Origin: Sphingomonas sp. NFR04
GTDB lineage: Bacteria; Pseudomonadota; Alphaproteobacteria; Sphingomonadales; Sphingomonadaceae
Length of the DNA: 64,000 nucleotides
Reading direction: 5' to 3'
Assembly: GCF_900114095.1 (NCBI RefSeq)
Contig: NZ_FORV01000004.1
Span: forward strand, 372,001 to 436,000
Shown here: piece after piece, positions 44,056-52,644 of the stretch
How positions within the stretch are numbered: position 1 is the stretch's first letter
Layout: each line of letters opens with the position of its first letter
Notes under the pieces: model-generated
Database searches by the model: none
What the model was told of the DNA's origin: nothing
The model's input: only the letters and a program-made list of their open reading frames with translations
Made by a program: the position numbers and the translations under genes

Positions 44056-47000
44056 ATGCAACATGGTTCCGAGCAACTACTGCCACTGACCACCGCGCAG
44101 CGCGGCCTGTGGATCGGCAGCCAGATCGCGCCGCCGGGTTCCACCTTCAACATCGCCGAGGCGGTGGAAATTTCGGGGGATATCGACCCGAACCTGTTCG
44201 TGGCGGCGATCACCCGGGTTTCCGAAGAAGCGGAAACCACGCGCATCCAGATCGTCCAGACCCCCGAAGGCCCGATGCAGCGCGTGGTGCCGTCGGTGCG
44301 TACCGAATTCCCCTTCGTCGATGTGAGCGGCGAGCCCGATCCGGACGCCGCAGCGCAGGCGTGGATGCGCGCCCGGATCCTGACTCAACTCGATCTGGAG
44401 CAGGATGCGCTATGGATCAGCGCACTGCTGAAGCTCGGCCCACAGCGGTTCATGTGGCTGCAATGCTGCCACCACATCGCGCTGGACGGCTTCACCGGCG
44501 GTATGCTCGCCGCACGCCTCGCCGAGGTCTACACGGCTTTCGTGGAGCGGCGGGATCCCGAACCGCATGGCTATCTGCCGATCACCCTGCTCGCCGAGCA
44601 TGAACAGAGCTATCGTGCCTCCGATCGGCGCGAAACCGATCGCACCTATTGGGTCGAGCAGCTCCGCGACGTGCCCGATGCGCCAACGCTGTCGATGCGG
44701 CTCGATCGCCGGAACACGGCCGCTTCGGGTGCGGACGGCGGCTTCATCCGTCGGTCCTGGACGATCCCGGCCGAGATGGTGGAGCGCCTGCGCGCGCTGG
44801 TGCGCAGCCACGGCGCCACGCTGCCGCAGGGCCTCACCGCCATGCTCGCCGCCTATCTGTTCCGCATGACCGGCAAGGAAGATTTCGTCGTCGGCATGCC
44901 GATGACCGGCCGCGGCAGCCGCGCTATGCGCCAGGTGCCCGGGCTGGTCGCGAACGTCGTCGCGCTGCGCTTCCGGCCCGTGCGCGAGACCAGCTTCGTC
45001 GAGCTGCTGACCCAGTCCCGGCGGGTGCTGCAAAGCGCGTTGCGCCACCAGCAATTCCGCTACGAGGATCTGCGCCGCGAGCTGGGGTTCAACGAGATCA
45101 ACCAGCATCTCGCGCGCTTCAGCGTGAACATCGAACCGTTCGATTATTCGCTGCGCTTCGGCGGCGCCACCGCCCGCAACCACAATCTGAGCAACGGGGC
45201 GATGGAAGACCTGACCGTCTTCATGTTCGACCGGCAGGACGGCGAAGGGATCCGCATGGATTTCGATGCCAATCCGGGCCTCTACACGCATGACGAGCTC
45301 GACGCGCACCTCGCGCGGGTCGAACGGCTGATGTCGGCGGTCCTCGCCGACCCGGAGGTGGCGCTGGTCGAGCATGACCTGATCGCAGGCGCCGAACGCG
45401 CGCGCTGGGCAGCGCAGGTCCGCGAAGCGGAGCGCGCCTGGCCCGGCGACGACGTGCACGCGCTGGTGCGCCGCAAGGCTGGGGATTGCCCCGACGCGCC
45501 TGCGGTGATCGATGCGACGGGCGATCTCAGCTATCGCGGGCTCGCCGCCGATGTCGAGGCCCTTCGCAGCCAGCTCGCGGCGGCGGGGGTGGCACCGGGC
45601 CACCTGGTCGCGGTGATGCTGCCGCGCGATCGGCGGCTGGTCACCGCATTGCTCGCCATCGCCGAAAGCGGCGCCGCGTGGCTGCCGCTGAACGGTCACG
45701 GCCCGGTCGAACGCCTGCACGCGATCCTCGAAGACGCGCGCCCGTCGCTGGTGCTGTGCGACGCGGAGATGCACCTGCCGATCGCCGTCCCGCGGCTGGT
45801 GCTGGCCACCGCCGGCGCGCCGGGTGTGCTCCATGGCGGCGCTGTCGATCCGGCGCCCCGGGTTCCGGCAGCCACCGCCTATGTGACCTACACCTCGGGC
45901 ACGACCGGGCGGCCGAAGGGCGTGGTCGTGTCGCACGGCAACCTCCGCAACCTGCTGCTGTCGATGCAGGAAACGCTCTCCATCGCGACCGACGAGCGCC
46001 TGCTGGCGATCACCACGGTGACCTTCGACATCGCGGTGCTCGAGCTGCTGCTGCCCCTGGTGACCGGCGGCACGGTCGTTGTCGCCACGCGCGAAGAGGC
46101 GGGGGACCCCAAAAGGCTTGCGGCGGCAATCGCGCGCCACGGCGTGACCGCGCTGCAGGCGACGCCGACCATGTGGCAGGCGATCCTGGGCGCCGGCCAT
46201 GGCGACGCACTGCGCGGCCTGTTGCTGCTGACCGGCGGCGAAGTCCTGTCCGGCCAACTGGCCGAGCGGCTGCTGGGCCTCGGGCGCGCGGTGTTCAACC
46301 TGTACGGTCCGACCGAGACGACGATCTGGTCGACGGCGCAGCAGATCGGCGCGGCGGACCTGGTGCTCCCGGCGATCGGGCGTCCGCTCGCCAATACCCA
46401 GCTGCACATCGTCGACGCCTATGGCACCCAGTTGCCCGACGGCGTGATCGGCGAGCTGGCGATCGGCGGGGACGGCGTCGCGACCGGCTATCTCGGTCAG
46501 CCGGTGCTGACCGCCGAGCGCTTCCCGCCCGATCGCTTCGGCGACAAGCCCGGCGCGAGGCTGTACCGCACGGGCGATCGCGCGGTCCGCGATGCCGAAG
46601 GCGTGGTGCGGACGCTGGGACGCAACGACGATCAGGTGAAGATCAAGGGCGTGCGCGCCGAGCCGGCGGAGATCGAATCCGCACTGCTCCGCCTGAGCGG
46701 GATCGAACAGGCCGCCGTCGTGCTGGAACGGGGAGACGACGGGGCGATGCTGGTCGCCTATGTCGTTGCCGGCGAGGGGCAGCCGCCCGCCGACCCCGCG
46801 AAGCTGCGCCGCGCGCTTTCGACGATGCTGCTGCCGCAGATGATCCCGTCGCGCTTCCACTATCTCGACGCGCTGCCGCGGACGCCGAACGGCAAGCTGG
46901 ATCGCCGTGCGCTGCCCCGCCCGGGGCGGCACGAAGTGGCCGAGAACGCAGCCTCGGTGCAACCCCGCACGCCCACGGAAATGATGCTCGCGCAGATCTG

Positions 47001-48063
47001 GCGTTCGGTGCTGGGGGTCGAAGAGATCGGCATCCACGACAGTTTCTTCGATCTTGGCGGCGACAGCCTGAGCGCCGTGCATCTGGTGACGGCGCTGGCC
47101 GATCTGGGTGCCGATCTCTCGCTCGGTCATCTGTTCACCGAACCCACGATTGCGGGATTGGCGCCGCTGTTCGACGGCAGCGCGCAGCGTTCCGGGTTCC
47201 TCGATACGGTGCTGCCGCTCCGCAGCGGCGGCGATGCCGCGCCGTTGTTCTGCCTCCACCCGGTGCTGGGCGTGGGGTGGAGCTTCGCCACGCTGGCACC
47301 GCATCTGCCGCAGCGCCACCCGGTCTACGCGCTCCAGGATATCGGGCTGCTCCAGGGCGATGCCCGGCCAACCTCGATCGAAGCCCTGGTGGAGATCTAC
47401 CTCGCGGAAATCCGATCGGTGCAGCCGGCCGGCCCCTATCATCTGATCGGGTGGTCGATGGGGGGATTGATCGCGCATGGCATCGCCTCCCGCCTGCGCA
47501 GTGCGGGCGAAGACGTCGCCCTGCTCGCGCTCCTCGATTCCTATCCCTTCCTCGGCACCGCGGCAGATCCCGAGGACATGGAAGAAACGGTGCTTATCCG
47601 CGCCGCGATGGACTTCCTGAAGCTGCAGCCCGATCAGGGCGCGCCACCGCCCGAGACGGCGGACGCGCTGGTCGAGCTGATCGCCGCGGCGATCGACATG
47701 GGCGATCTGCCCGCGACGCTCGGGCAGGAAATCGGCGATGTGCCGGCGTTCATCGAGCGCCTCCGCGCCGTGACCTTGCACAATCTCGGCCTGGCGCGGC
47801 GATACCGGCCCGGCCATGCGGATACCGATGCGCTGTTCCTCCGCGCGGCGCTGCGCGGCGGCGACGGGGCCGGCGCCGTGATCCATGACAGCCCCACCGT
47901 GTGGCGCAGCCATCTGGCGGGGCCGCTCACCATCCACGAGGTCGCCTGCCGGCACCAGGACATGATGCTGCCGGCCCATGCGGCCCGGATCGGCAGCATC
48001 ATCACCCGCCACCTCGATGCGCTGGCGCGGGACTCTGCGCTGGTCGAGGCCGAACGGCCCTAG
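44056..48063 (+). CDS. One-module non-ribosomal peptide synthetase (C-A-T-TE), glycine-type adenylation pocket
   Basis: The 1,335-residue protein is a complete module. Condensation domain: HHIALDG motif at 139-145. Adenylation domain: A3 YTSGTTGRPKG (612-622), A5 YGPTETT, A7 YRTGD and A10 NGKLDRRALP. Carrier domain: LGGDSLS with Ser1004 for phosphopantetheine. Thioesterase: GWSMGG with Ser1134. Aligned to the GrsA pocket, the specificity residues read D-I-L-Q-L-G-L-I-W, the established glycine code. A lone C-A-T-TE enzyme is the plan of SwrW (serrawettin W1 synthetase), whose C domain adds a hydroxyacyl chain to one amino acid. Start: GGGGGAGA is 6-7 bases before ATG 44056, better than ATG 44035. 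Product inferred: an acyl-glycine lipid or its dimer. Confidence 0.94.
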   Translation: MQHGSEQLLPLTTAQRGLWIGSQIAPPGSTFNIAEAVEISGDIDPNLFVAAITRVSEEAETTRIQIVQTPEGPMQRVVPSVRTEFPFVDVSGEPDPDAAAQAWMRARILTQLDLEQDALWISALLKLGPQRFMWLQCCHHIALDGFTGGMLAARLAEVYTAFVERRDPEPHGYLPITLLAEHEQSYRASDRRETDRTYWVEQLRDVPDAPTLSMRLDRRNTAASGADGGFIRRSWTIPAEMVERLRALVRSHGATLPQGLTAMLAAYLFRMTGKEDFVVGMPMTGRGSRAMRQVPGLVANVVALRFRPVRETSFVELLTQSRRVLQSALRHQQFRYEDLRRELGFNEINQHLARFSVNIEPFDYSLRFGGATARNHNLSNGAMEDLTVFMFDRQDGEGIRMDFDANPGLYTHDELDAHLARVERLMSAVLADPEVALVEHDLIAGAERARWAAQVREAERAWPGDDVHALVRRKAGDCPDAPAVIDATGDLSYRGLAADVEALRSQLAAAGVAPGHLVAVMLPRDRRLVTALLAIAESGAAWLPLNGHGPVERLHAILEDARPSLVLCDAEMHLPIAVPRLVLATAGAPGVLHGGAVDPAPRVPAATAYVTYTSGTTGRPKGVVVSHGNLRNLLLSMQETLSIATDERLLAITTVTFDIAVLELLLPLVTGGTVVVATREEAGDPKRLAAAIARHGVTALQATPTMWQAILGAGHGDALRGLLLLTGGEVLSGQLAERLLGLGRAVFNLYGPTETTIWSTAQQIGAADLVLPAIGRPLANTQLHIVDAYGTQLPDGVIGELAIGGDGVATGYLGQPVLTAERFPPDRFGDKPGARLYRTGDRAVRDAEGVVRTLGRNDDQVKIKGVRAEPAEIESALLRLSGIEQAAVVLERGDDGAMLVAYVVAGEGQPPADPAKLRRALSTMLLPQMIPSRFHYLDALPRTPNGKLDRRALPRPGRHEVAENAASVQPRTPTEMMLAQIWRSVLGVEEIGIHDSFFDLGGDSLSAVHLVTALADLGADLSLGHLFTEPTIAGLAPLFDGSAQRSGFLDTVLPLRSGGDAAPLFCLHPVLGVGWSFATLAPHLPQRHPVYALQDIGLLQGDARPTSIEALVEIYLAEIRSVQPAGPYHLIGWSMGGLIAHGIASRLRSAGEDVALLALLDSYPFLGTAADPEDMEETVLIRAAMDFLKLQPDQGAPPPETADALVELIAAAIDMGDLPATLGQEIGDVPAFIERLRAVTLHNLGLARRYRPGHADTDALFLRAALRGGDGAGAVIHDSPTVWRSHLAGPLTIHEVACRHQDMMLPAHAARIGSIITRHLDALARDSALVEAERP

Positions 48064-48097
48064 CAGGCGGCGGCGGCACGGCGACGGAGGGCACGAC

Positions 48098-49393
48098 ATG
48101 CGTATTGCTATCTTCACCATCGGGACGCAGGGCGACGTACGGCCCTTCGCCGCCTTTGGCCGCCACCTCCAGGCGCAGGGCCACGACGTGACGATCGCCA
48201 CGAGCGACCGTCACCGCGCGCTGACCGACCAGGTGGGCCTCCGGCTTGCGCCGCTCGAATCGGACTATGCGGCGTTGATGGCGCGCGAGCGGGCCTTGAT
48301 CGACGGCGGAAACCAGTTGAAGATCGCGGGCTCCATCGCGTCGACGATGATGGCCTGGGTGCCGCAATGGGCGCGGCAGGGCATGGAAGCGGCTCGGGGT
48401 GCCGATCTCGTCCTCGGCTCGGGCTCGGGCACGATCCTCGGCGCGGCGGTGGCGGAAAGGCTTGGCGTGCCGTTCGTGCAGGCACAGTTCATGCCGCTGA
48501 CCCCGTCCCGGCACATGGCGCCGATCTGGCCGCTGCCCGGCATGCGCCTGCCCGGTGCGGCCAATCTCGCCCTCTCGCATGCGTTGCGCATCGCGATGTG
48601 GCGGCTATTGGCGCGGCCCTCCAATGCATTGCGCGAAACGCTGGGGCTGCGCGCCTTTCCGCTCCTCGGCCCCTGGTACGAACGCGGGCAGCGGGTGCGT
48701 CCGCAACCCATACTCTACGCGTTCAGCAAGCATCTGCAGCCGCAGCCCGCCGACTGGTTGCCCGGGCGGGCCGCGGTGGTAGGCTTCTGGTCGCTCGATC
48801 AGGGGCGCGACTGGACGCCGCCGCCGGCGCTGCGCGACTTCCTCGATGCCGGGCCGCCGCCGCTCTATGTGGGGTTCGGCAGCATGCTCAGCGGCGACCA
48901 GCAACGCTTCACCCAGTTGATCCTCGACGCGGTGCGGCGGACCGGTCGTCGCGCGATCATCGCGACCGGCTGGGGCGCGCTGGAGTCGGTGCAGGCGCCG
49001 CCCAACGTGCTGTTCGTCAAGGATGCGCCCCATGACTGGCTGTTCCCCAGGGTGGCGCTTGCGGTGCATCACGGCGGTGCCGGGACGACGGCAGCGGCCA
49101 CCCGCGCGGGGCTGCCACAGGTCGTCGTGCCGTTCCTGGCCGATCAGTTCTTCTGGGCGTGGCGGCTCGAGCGCGCAGGGGTGAACCCGGTGCTGCTCGA
49201 TCGGCGGACGATGACGGCGCAGGATCTTGCCGATGCGATTTCCCTCGCGTCGCGTGAACGCGTTCGCGCCGCGGCCACGCGGTTCGGCGGCCTGCTCCAG
49301 GCCGAGCATGGGATGGAAAATGCCACCCAGGCCCTGGAGCGCTGGGGCTTGTTGCCAGCGGCGCAAGCGGGGCGAGTCCGTCAACTGGCATAG
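48098..49393 (+). CDS. GT1-family glycosyltransferase (RhlB/UGT-like)
   Basis: The 431-residue GT-B protein starts MRIAIFTIGTQGDVRPF, the N-terminal acceptor-domain signature shared with RhlB rhamnosyltransferase, macrolide glycosyltransferases and sterol glucosyltransferases. The nucleotide-sugar-binding half has VGFGSMLSGD, VHHGGAGTTAAATRAGLPQ and FLADQFFWAWRLERAGV, whose His and Asp-Gln contact the donor. GGAGG is 7 bases before the ATG, 35 bases after the NRPS stop, so it is in the same operon. RhlB glycosylates hydroxyacyl lipids; here the acceptor is probably the NRPS-made acyl-glycine. The sugar is not known. Confidence 0.9.
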   Translation: MRIAIFTIGTQGDVRPFAAFGRHLQAQGHDVTIATSDRHRALTDQVGLRLAPLESDYAALMARERALIDGGNQLKIAGSIASTMMAWVPQWARQGMEAARGADLVLGSGSGTILGAAVAERLGVPFVQAQFMPLTPSRHMAPIWPLPGMRLPGAANLALSHALRIAMWRLLARPSNALRETLGLRAFPLLGPWYERGQRVRPQPILYAFSKHLQPQPADWLPGRAAVVGFWSLDQGRDWTPPPALRDFLDAGPPPLYVGFGSMLSGDQQRFTQLILDAVRRTGRRAIIATGWGALESVQAPPNVLFVKDAPHDWLFPRVALAVHHGGAGTTAAATRAGLPQVVVPFLADQFFWAWRLERAGVNPVLLDRRTMTAQDLADAISLASRERVRAAATRFGGLLQAEHGMENATQALERWGLLPAAQAGRVRQLA

Positions 49394-49436
49394 GCAGATC
49401 GCTGCCATCGCGGACGCGCAAGGAGCGCCGGCCGGG

Positions 49437-50147
49437 TCAGGGGGAAATGACGCCCAGCATGATGGCGCTGACCACGGCCAGCATGCGGCCATTGCTGCCG
49501 AGCTTCGCGCAGGCATTCTTGACGTGGAAATTCACCGTATTCTCGCTGATGCCGAGCAGGATGCCGATCTCCCAGGCACTCTTGCCGCGCGCGGTCCAGG
49601 TCATGCAATCGCGTTCGCGCGGGGTCAGGCGGATGGGCGATTTGGGCGTGGCGGCAAGCGCCTTGTAGCGTTCGAGGAATTGCGCCGAAATCATGCTCAG
49701 GAAGGGACGGGCACGGTTCAGCGCATCGACATTGTCCGCGCCAAAGCTCGCCACGAAGGTCGTCCCGTCGGTCATGTGGATCGGCACGGTGAATCCCGCC
49801 ACGACGCCGAAGGCACGCGCCTCGTCCAGCAATCGGCGCTGGGCGGCGTCGAGGCTGCCAAGTTCCGCCCAGCTATAGGGTATGTCGCGATGCGAGATCG
49901 CGTTGATGGTGGGATCGATCTTGATATAGTCGTTGGCGTGATAATGGCGCTGCCAGGCTTCGGGATAGTGGACGAAGATCACTTCTTCGCCGCGTAGCAT
50001 GTTGGGCCCGAAGCGCCCCAAGGCGAAATGGAAGTTTCCAACGCTGGCAACGGCGGCGCTGAATCGCGCGCAAAGTTGATCGACGTCGCTGGCTGCGCCG
50101 AAATCGGCCGCGATCGTCAGCAGGGCGTGCGAGACGGCAGCGGTCAT
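49437..50147 (-). CDS. luxR: LuxR-family AHL-responsive transcription regulator
   Basis: The 236-residue protein has an N-terminal autoinducer-binding domain with the conserved ligand residues Trp65, Tyr69, Asp78 and Pro79 in the exact TraR spacing, and a C-terminal LuxR/GerE helix-turn-helix (LTPRERDCMTWTARGKSAWE and ISENTVNFHVKNACAKLG). It is convergent with the glycosyltransferase gene at the end of the cluster and is the expected receptor for the AHL made by the LuxI protein. Whether it activates or represses cannot be told from sequence, but the box position at luxI suggests activation. Confidence 0.94.
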   Translation of the reverse strand: MTAAVSHALLTIAADFGAASDVDQLCARFSAAVASVGNFHFALGRFGPNMLRGEEVIFVHYPEAWQRHYHANDYIKIDPTINAISHRDIPYSWAELGSLDAAQRRLLDEARAFGVVAGFTVPIHMTDGTTFVASFGADNVDALNRARPFLSMISAQFLERYKALAATPKSPIRLTPRERDCMTWTARGKSAWEIGILLGISENTVNFHVKNACAKLGSNGRMLAVVSAIMLGVISP

Positions 50148-50805
50148 ATGCCGCAGCCCGTCCCGGCCCTGATCCCTGCCCCGTCATGCGGGCGGTGGGC
50201 GGGAAGCGCGCTATCAAGCATCATCGAGCATCAACCACATGACACCTCCGACCCGGGTGCATCCCCGCTGTAATTCCCGGCGCTGCGAGCCGATCAATCC
50301 CGCCCACCTCCCGACGGGGGCGAATTGATCTAAGCTATCCATAAATTGGTATCCGAAAAACATTAAAACAATCGATTTTTGTAGTCGATCGTGAAATCAT
50401 GCCCATCTGCCTTCGGGCGCGGCAAGCTGGCGCGAATCCTGAAGCTTCCGCGACGCTGTAAATATCGGAACGGGCAACGGAAAAGATAGCCTGGCAATGG
50501 TCGTACGACAGCGTCCCGTGGCTCCCGGCAATGCGAACAGGCCAATCGCAGCTATGCCGGGGACGGCGCATCACGCCTGTGTTCCGACGGCTGCAGACGG
50601 TTCTGGTCCTCCATCAGGCAGCAGGTGGTATCGCCTTACAGTTGCGAAAGTATCGGCGAAGCGTGCGTGCCCGATCCGCTCGCCAGGCGCTGCGCAAGGT
50701 GCTGATCGGCTAGGGAGCGCCATGCGGCCAAAAAGGCGGCTGAATCGACAAGAACGGGCGGACGGTTCCCGGCTAGCAACATGCGCCTTGCCATGGAGAT
50801 TGCCG
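50148..50805. other. 658-base gap between luxR and the next operon
   Basis: No convincing gene is present; small ORFs on both strands lack ribosome-binding sites and protein-like composition. The part from about 50,325 to 50,480 is AT-rich (for instance AAAAACATTAAAACAATCGA), unlike the flanking DNA, and contains a small inverted repeat ATCGATTTTTGTAGTCGAT. No AGATCT-centred lux box was found here. It could hold the luxR promoter and regulator sites, or be the scar of a mobile insertion. Confidence 0.5.
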
Positions 50806-51429
50806 ATGACCGCCACCAGCCTACTCACGCCACAGGATTGCGCCGTGTTGATCGTCGACGCGCAGGCGGGCCTCGCCTTCGCCACCGGCTCCGCCGATCG
50901 GCAGACCGTGCGCGGAAACCTCGTCGCACTGGCGCAGACGGCGAAGGCGTTCGACGTGCCGGTAATCGTCAGCACCTCAGCCACCAAGGTCTATAGCGGG
51001 CCGCTGATGCCGCCGCTCCGCGCCGTGCTGGCGGACGTGGTGCCGGTCGAACGGCGGAACATGAACCTGTGGGAAGACGAGGCGGCGCGCACCGCCGTGG
51101 TCGCCACCGGCCGCCGCACCCTGATCGTGGCCGGCCTGCTGACCGAGGCGTGCGTGAGCTTCCCGGTGCTCTCCGCACTTGCCGATGGGTTTGCGGTGCG
51201 CGTGGTCACCGATGCCTGTGGCGGCCTGACGCCGGACAGCCATGCAGCTGCGATCCAGCGCATGGTCCAGGCCGGCGCCGTGCCGACCTCGTGGCTCCAG
51301 CTGCTGCTCGAGCTCCAGCGCGACTGGACGCGGCACGAAACCTATGAGGCGGCGCGGGGCATCGTCGTCGAGCATGGCGGAGGATACGGCATAGGCCTCG
51401 ATTATGCCCGCGACATGATCCACCCGTGA
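50806..51429 (+). CDS. Isochorismatase-like cysteine hydrolase, YcaC type
   Basis: The 207-residue protein has the isochorismatase-like fold with catalytic-type Asp18 (LIVDAQAG), the nucleophile Cys116 (LLTEACVSF) and the NLWED segment corresponding to the YcaC family. The conserved VVTDACGG and QAGAVPTSWLQLLLELQRDW blocks also match YcaC. YcaC proteins are octameric hydrolases of unknown substrate. The triad lysine is not placed with confidence. GGAGA precedes the ATG by 7 bases; upstream in-frame starts lack one. The stop overlaps the GTG of the next gene (GTGA). Confidence 0.85.
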   Translation: MTATSLLTPQDCAVLIVDAQAGLAFATGSADRQTVRGNLVALAQTAKAFDVPVIVSTSATKVYSGPLMPPLRAVLADVVPVERRNMNLWEDEAARTAVVATGRRTLIVAGLLTEACVSFPVLSALADGFAVRVVTDACGGLTPDSHAAAIQRMVQAGAVPTSWLQLLLELQRDWTRHETYEAARGIVVEHGGGYGIGLDYARDMIHP

Positions 51430-52031
51430 CCGAGCGCCAAATCGTCGGCACGCTGCACGGCGTCGCCATCGAGGTCGCCGCCTGGGATGGCAGCGCCGCG
51501 CAGGTCGACCTGTCCTGCGCCTGCATGTTCACGAAAGAACTGGGCCGAGACGTTCCGGTCGGCGGCCTCGCACATCTCGACCAGGCCTTGGGTGGCGCGC
51601 TGGTACAGCTGCGCGCGGCGGGACTCTTCTCGGCCGAGGCCGGCGCAACGCTGTTGCTCGACCAACCCCCGCCTGCGGTGGCGGCACGCGCGCTGCTGAT
51701 CCTCGGGCAGGGCTCCCCGACAGGGTGGACGGCGCGGGCGCTCGCACCGGCGGTGCAGTGCGCGGTGTCCACCGCGCTGGCGCTGCGCGTCCGCTCGGGT
51801 GCGCTCGCGCCGAGCATGCTCGATAGCGGTCTGGACGCCCGCCAGACTGGCGGCGCGCCCGCGGCGATGGTCACAGGTCTTGCCGCGGCACTAGCGCTCT
51901 ATGCGCGGCTGCGGTCATTAGGCCTCGCCGGCGACGCTGCGCTTGAGCGCTGGGTATTCGATGCGGGTGCAGAGCGCTTTTCCGGTGCGGTCGCTGCCTT
52001 CGGGGCAGCGCTCGCGAGCAACGGATCTTGA
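51426..52031 (+). CDS. Stand-alone M17 leucyl-aminopeptidase N-terminal-type domain protein
   Basis: The 201-residue protein resembles only the N-terminal macro-like domain of cytosol aminopeptidases (LAHLDQALGGALVQLRAAGLF is the family pattern, and LLILGQG the following strand). There is no C-terminal metal-binding catalytic domain (no NTDAEGRL-type motif), so it should have no M17 peptidase activity. Its GTG start overlaps the isochorismatase-like stop, so the two are translated together. The role is unknown; it could act as a regulatory or binding subunit. Confidence 0.65.
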   Translation: MTERQIVGTLHGVAIEVAAWDGSAAQVDLSCACMFTKELGRDVPVGGLAHLDQALGGALVQLRAAGLFSAEAGATLLLDQPPPAVAARALLILGQGSPTGWTARALAPAVQCAVSTALALRVRSGALAPSMLDSGLDARQTGGAPAAMVTGLAAALALYARLRSLGLAGDAALERWVFDAGAERFSGAVAAFGAALASNGS

Positions 52032-52041
52032 GGAGAATCCC

Positions 52042-52458
52042 ATGCAGCACATCCCCCCGCCGCCCGTGACCACCTCCGAAATTCGCGTGGTCGACGCCGC
52101 CGGCACGCCGCGTATCCTGCTCTCGGCGGCAGGAGACGGGCCCGCGATCGTGCTGATCGGCCGGGACACGAAACCTGCCGCAGCGATCGCGCTCGACAGC
52201 GCAGATCGCCCCTCGGTGAAGCTCGCCAACCCGAGCCCGGGCGGGCCCGTCGCCGCGATCGAAATCGACGACAAGGGCGCGCATGTGAAATTCGATCGGG
52301 CCGGTGGCGCCTCCTCCTACCTGTTCCTCAACAATGGCGGCACTTCCGGCGTGGTGCTGATCGACGCCAAGGGCGTGCGGCAGGCCGCCATCCTGGTCGG
52401 TGCGGATGGAAAGGTCACCTTGGAGGGTGTGGAAGGCAACGCACCGGCGGGACGCTGA
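52042..52458 (+). CDS. Hypothetical beta-rich protein, 138 residues
   Basis: Translation is well supported by AGGAG 7 bases before the ATG, 10 bases past the preceding stop. The sequence is a chain of short strands with Asp-Gly turns (VDAAGTPRILLSAAGDGPA, IDAKGVRQAAILVGADGKV), suggesting a beta-solenoid or beta-sandwich. No signal peptide and no family recognised. It is the last gene of the YcaC-like operon. Confidence 0.7.
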   Translation: MQHIPPPPVTTSEIRVVDAAGTPRILLSAAGDGPAIVLIGRDTKPAAAIALDSADRPSVKLANPSPGGPVAAIEIDDKGAHVKFDRAGGASSYLFLNNGGTSGVVLIDAKGVRQAAILVGADGKVTLEGVEGNAPAGR

Positions 52459-52476
52459 TCCCGCCGGTGCTTGCTT
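52441..52476 (+). terminator. Terminator overlapping the stop codon
   Basis: Perfect 12-base arms GCACCGGCGGGA (52441-52452) and TCCCGCCGGTGC (52459-52470), with the TGA in the loop, followed by TTGCTT. A good intrinsic terminator whose 5' arm encodes the protein's last residues. Confidence 0.75.
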
Positions 52477-52644
52477 CCCAGCGGTCTAACGGCACACCCG
52501 GCGGTTTTGCGATGGGCAGCTAGGCGCGCACATTGGTGTTGCCCGGATGACATCGATGATGACGGCCGCTTCGCTGACGATGCAGGGTCCGAATTCGACC
52601 CTGTTCGTGGGCGACGCGTTACTTCGCCGATATGTCGGGGCAGA

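Noticed and set aside
44410..48201. 1,263-residue minus-strand frame opposite the NRPS
   Set aside because: Shadow of a gene with complete C, A, T and TE motifs; the antisense product is His/Arg/Gln-rich with no recognisable fold.
50531..50713. 60-residue frame in the gap after luxR
   Set aside because: No ribosome-binding site, Arg-rich composition and no neighbour relationship; treated as non-coding.
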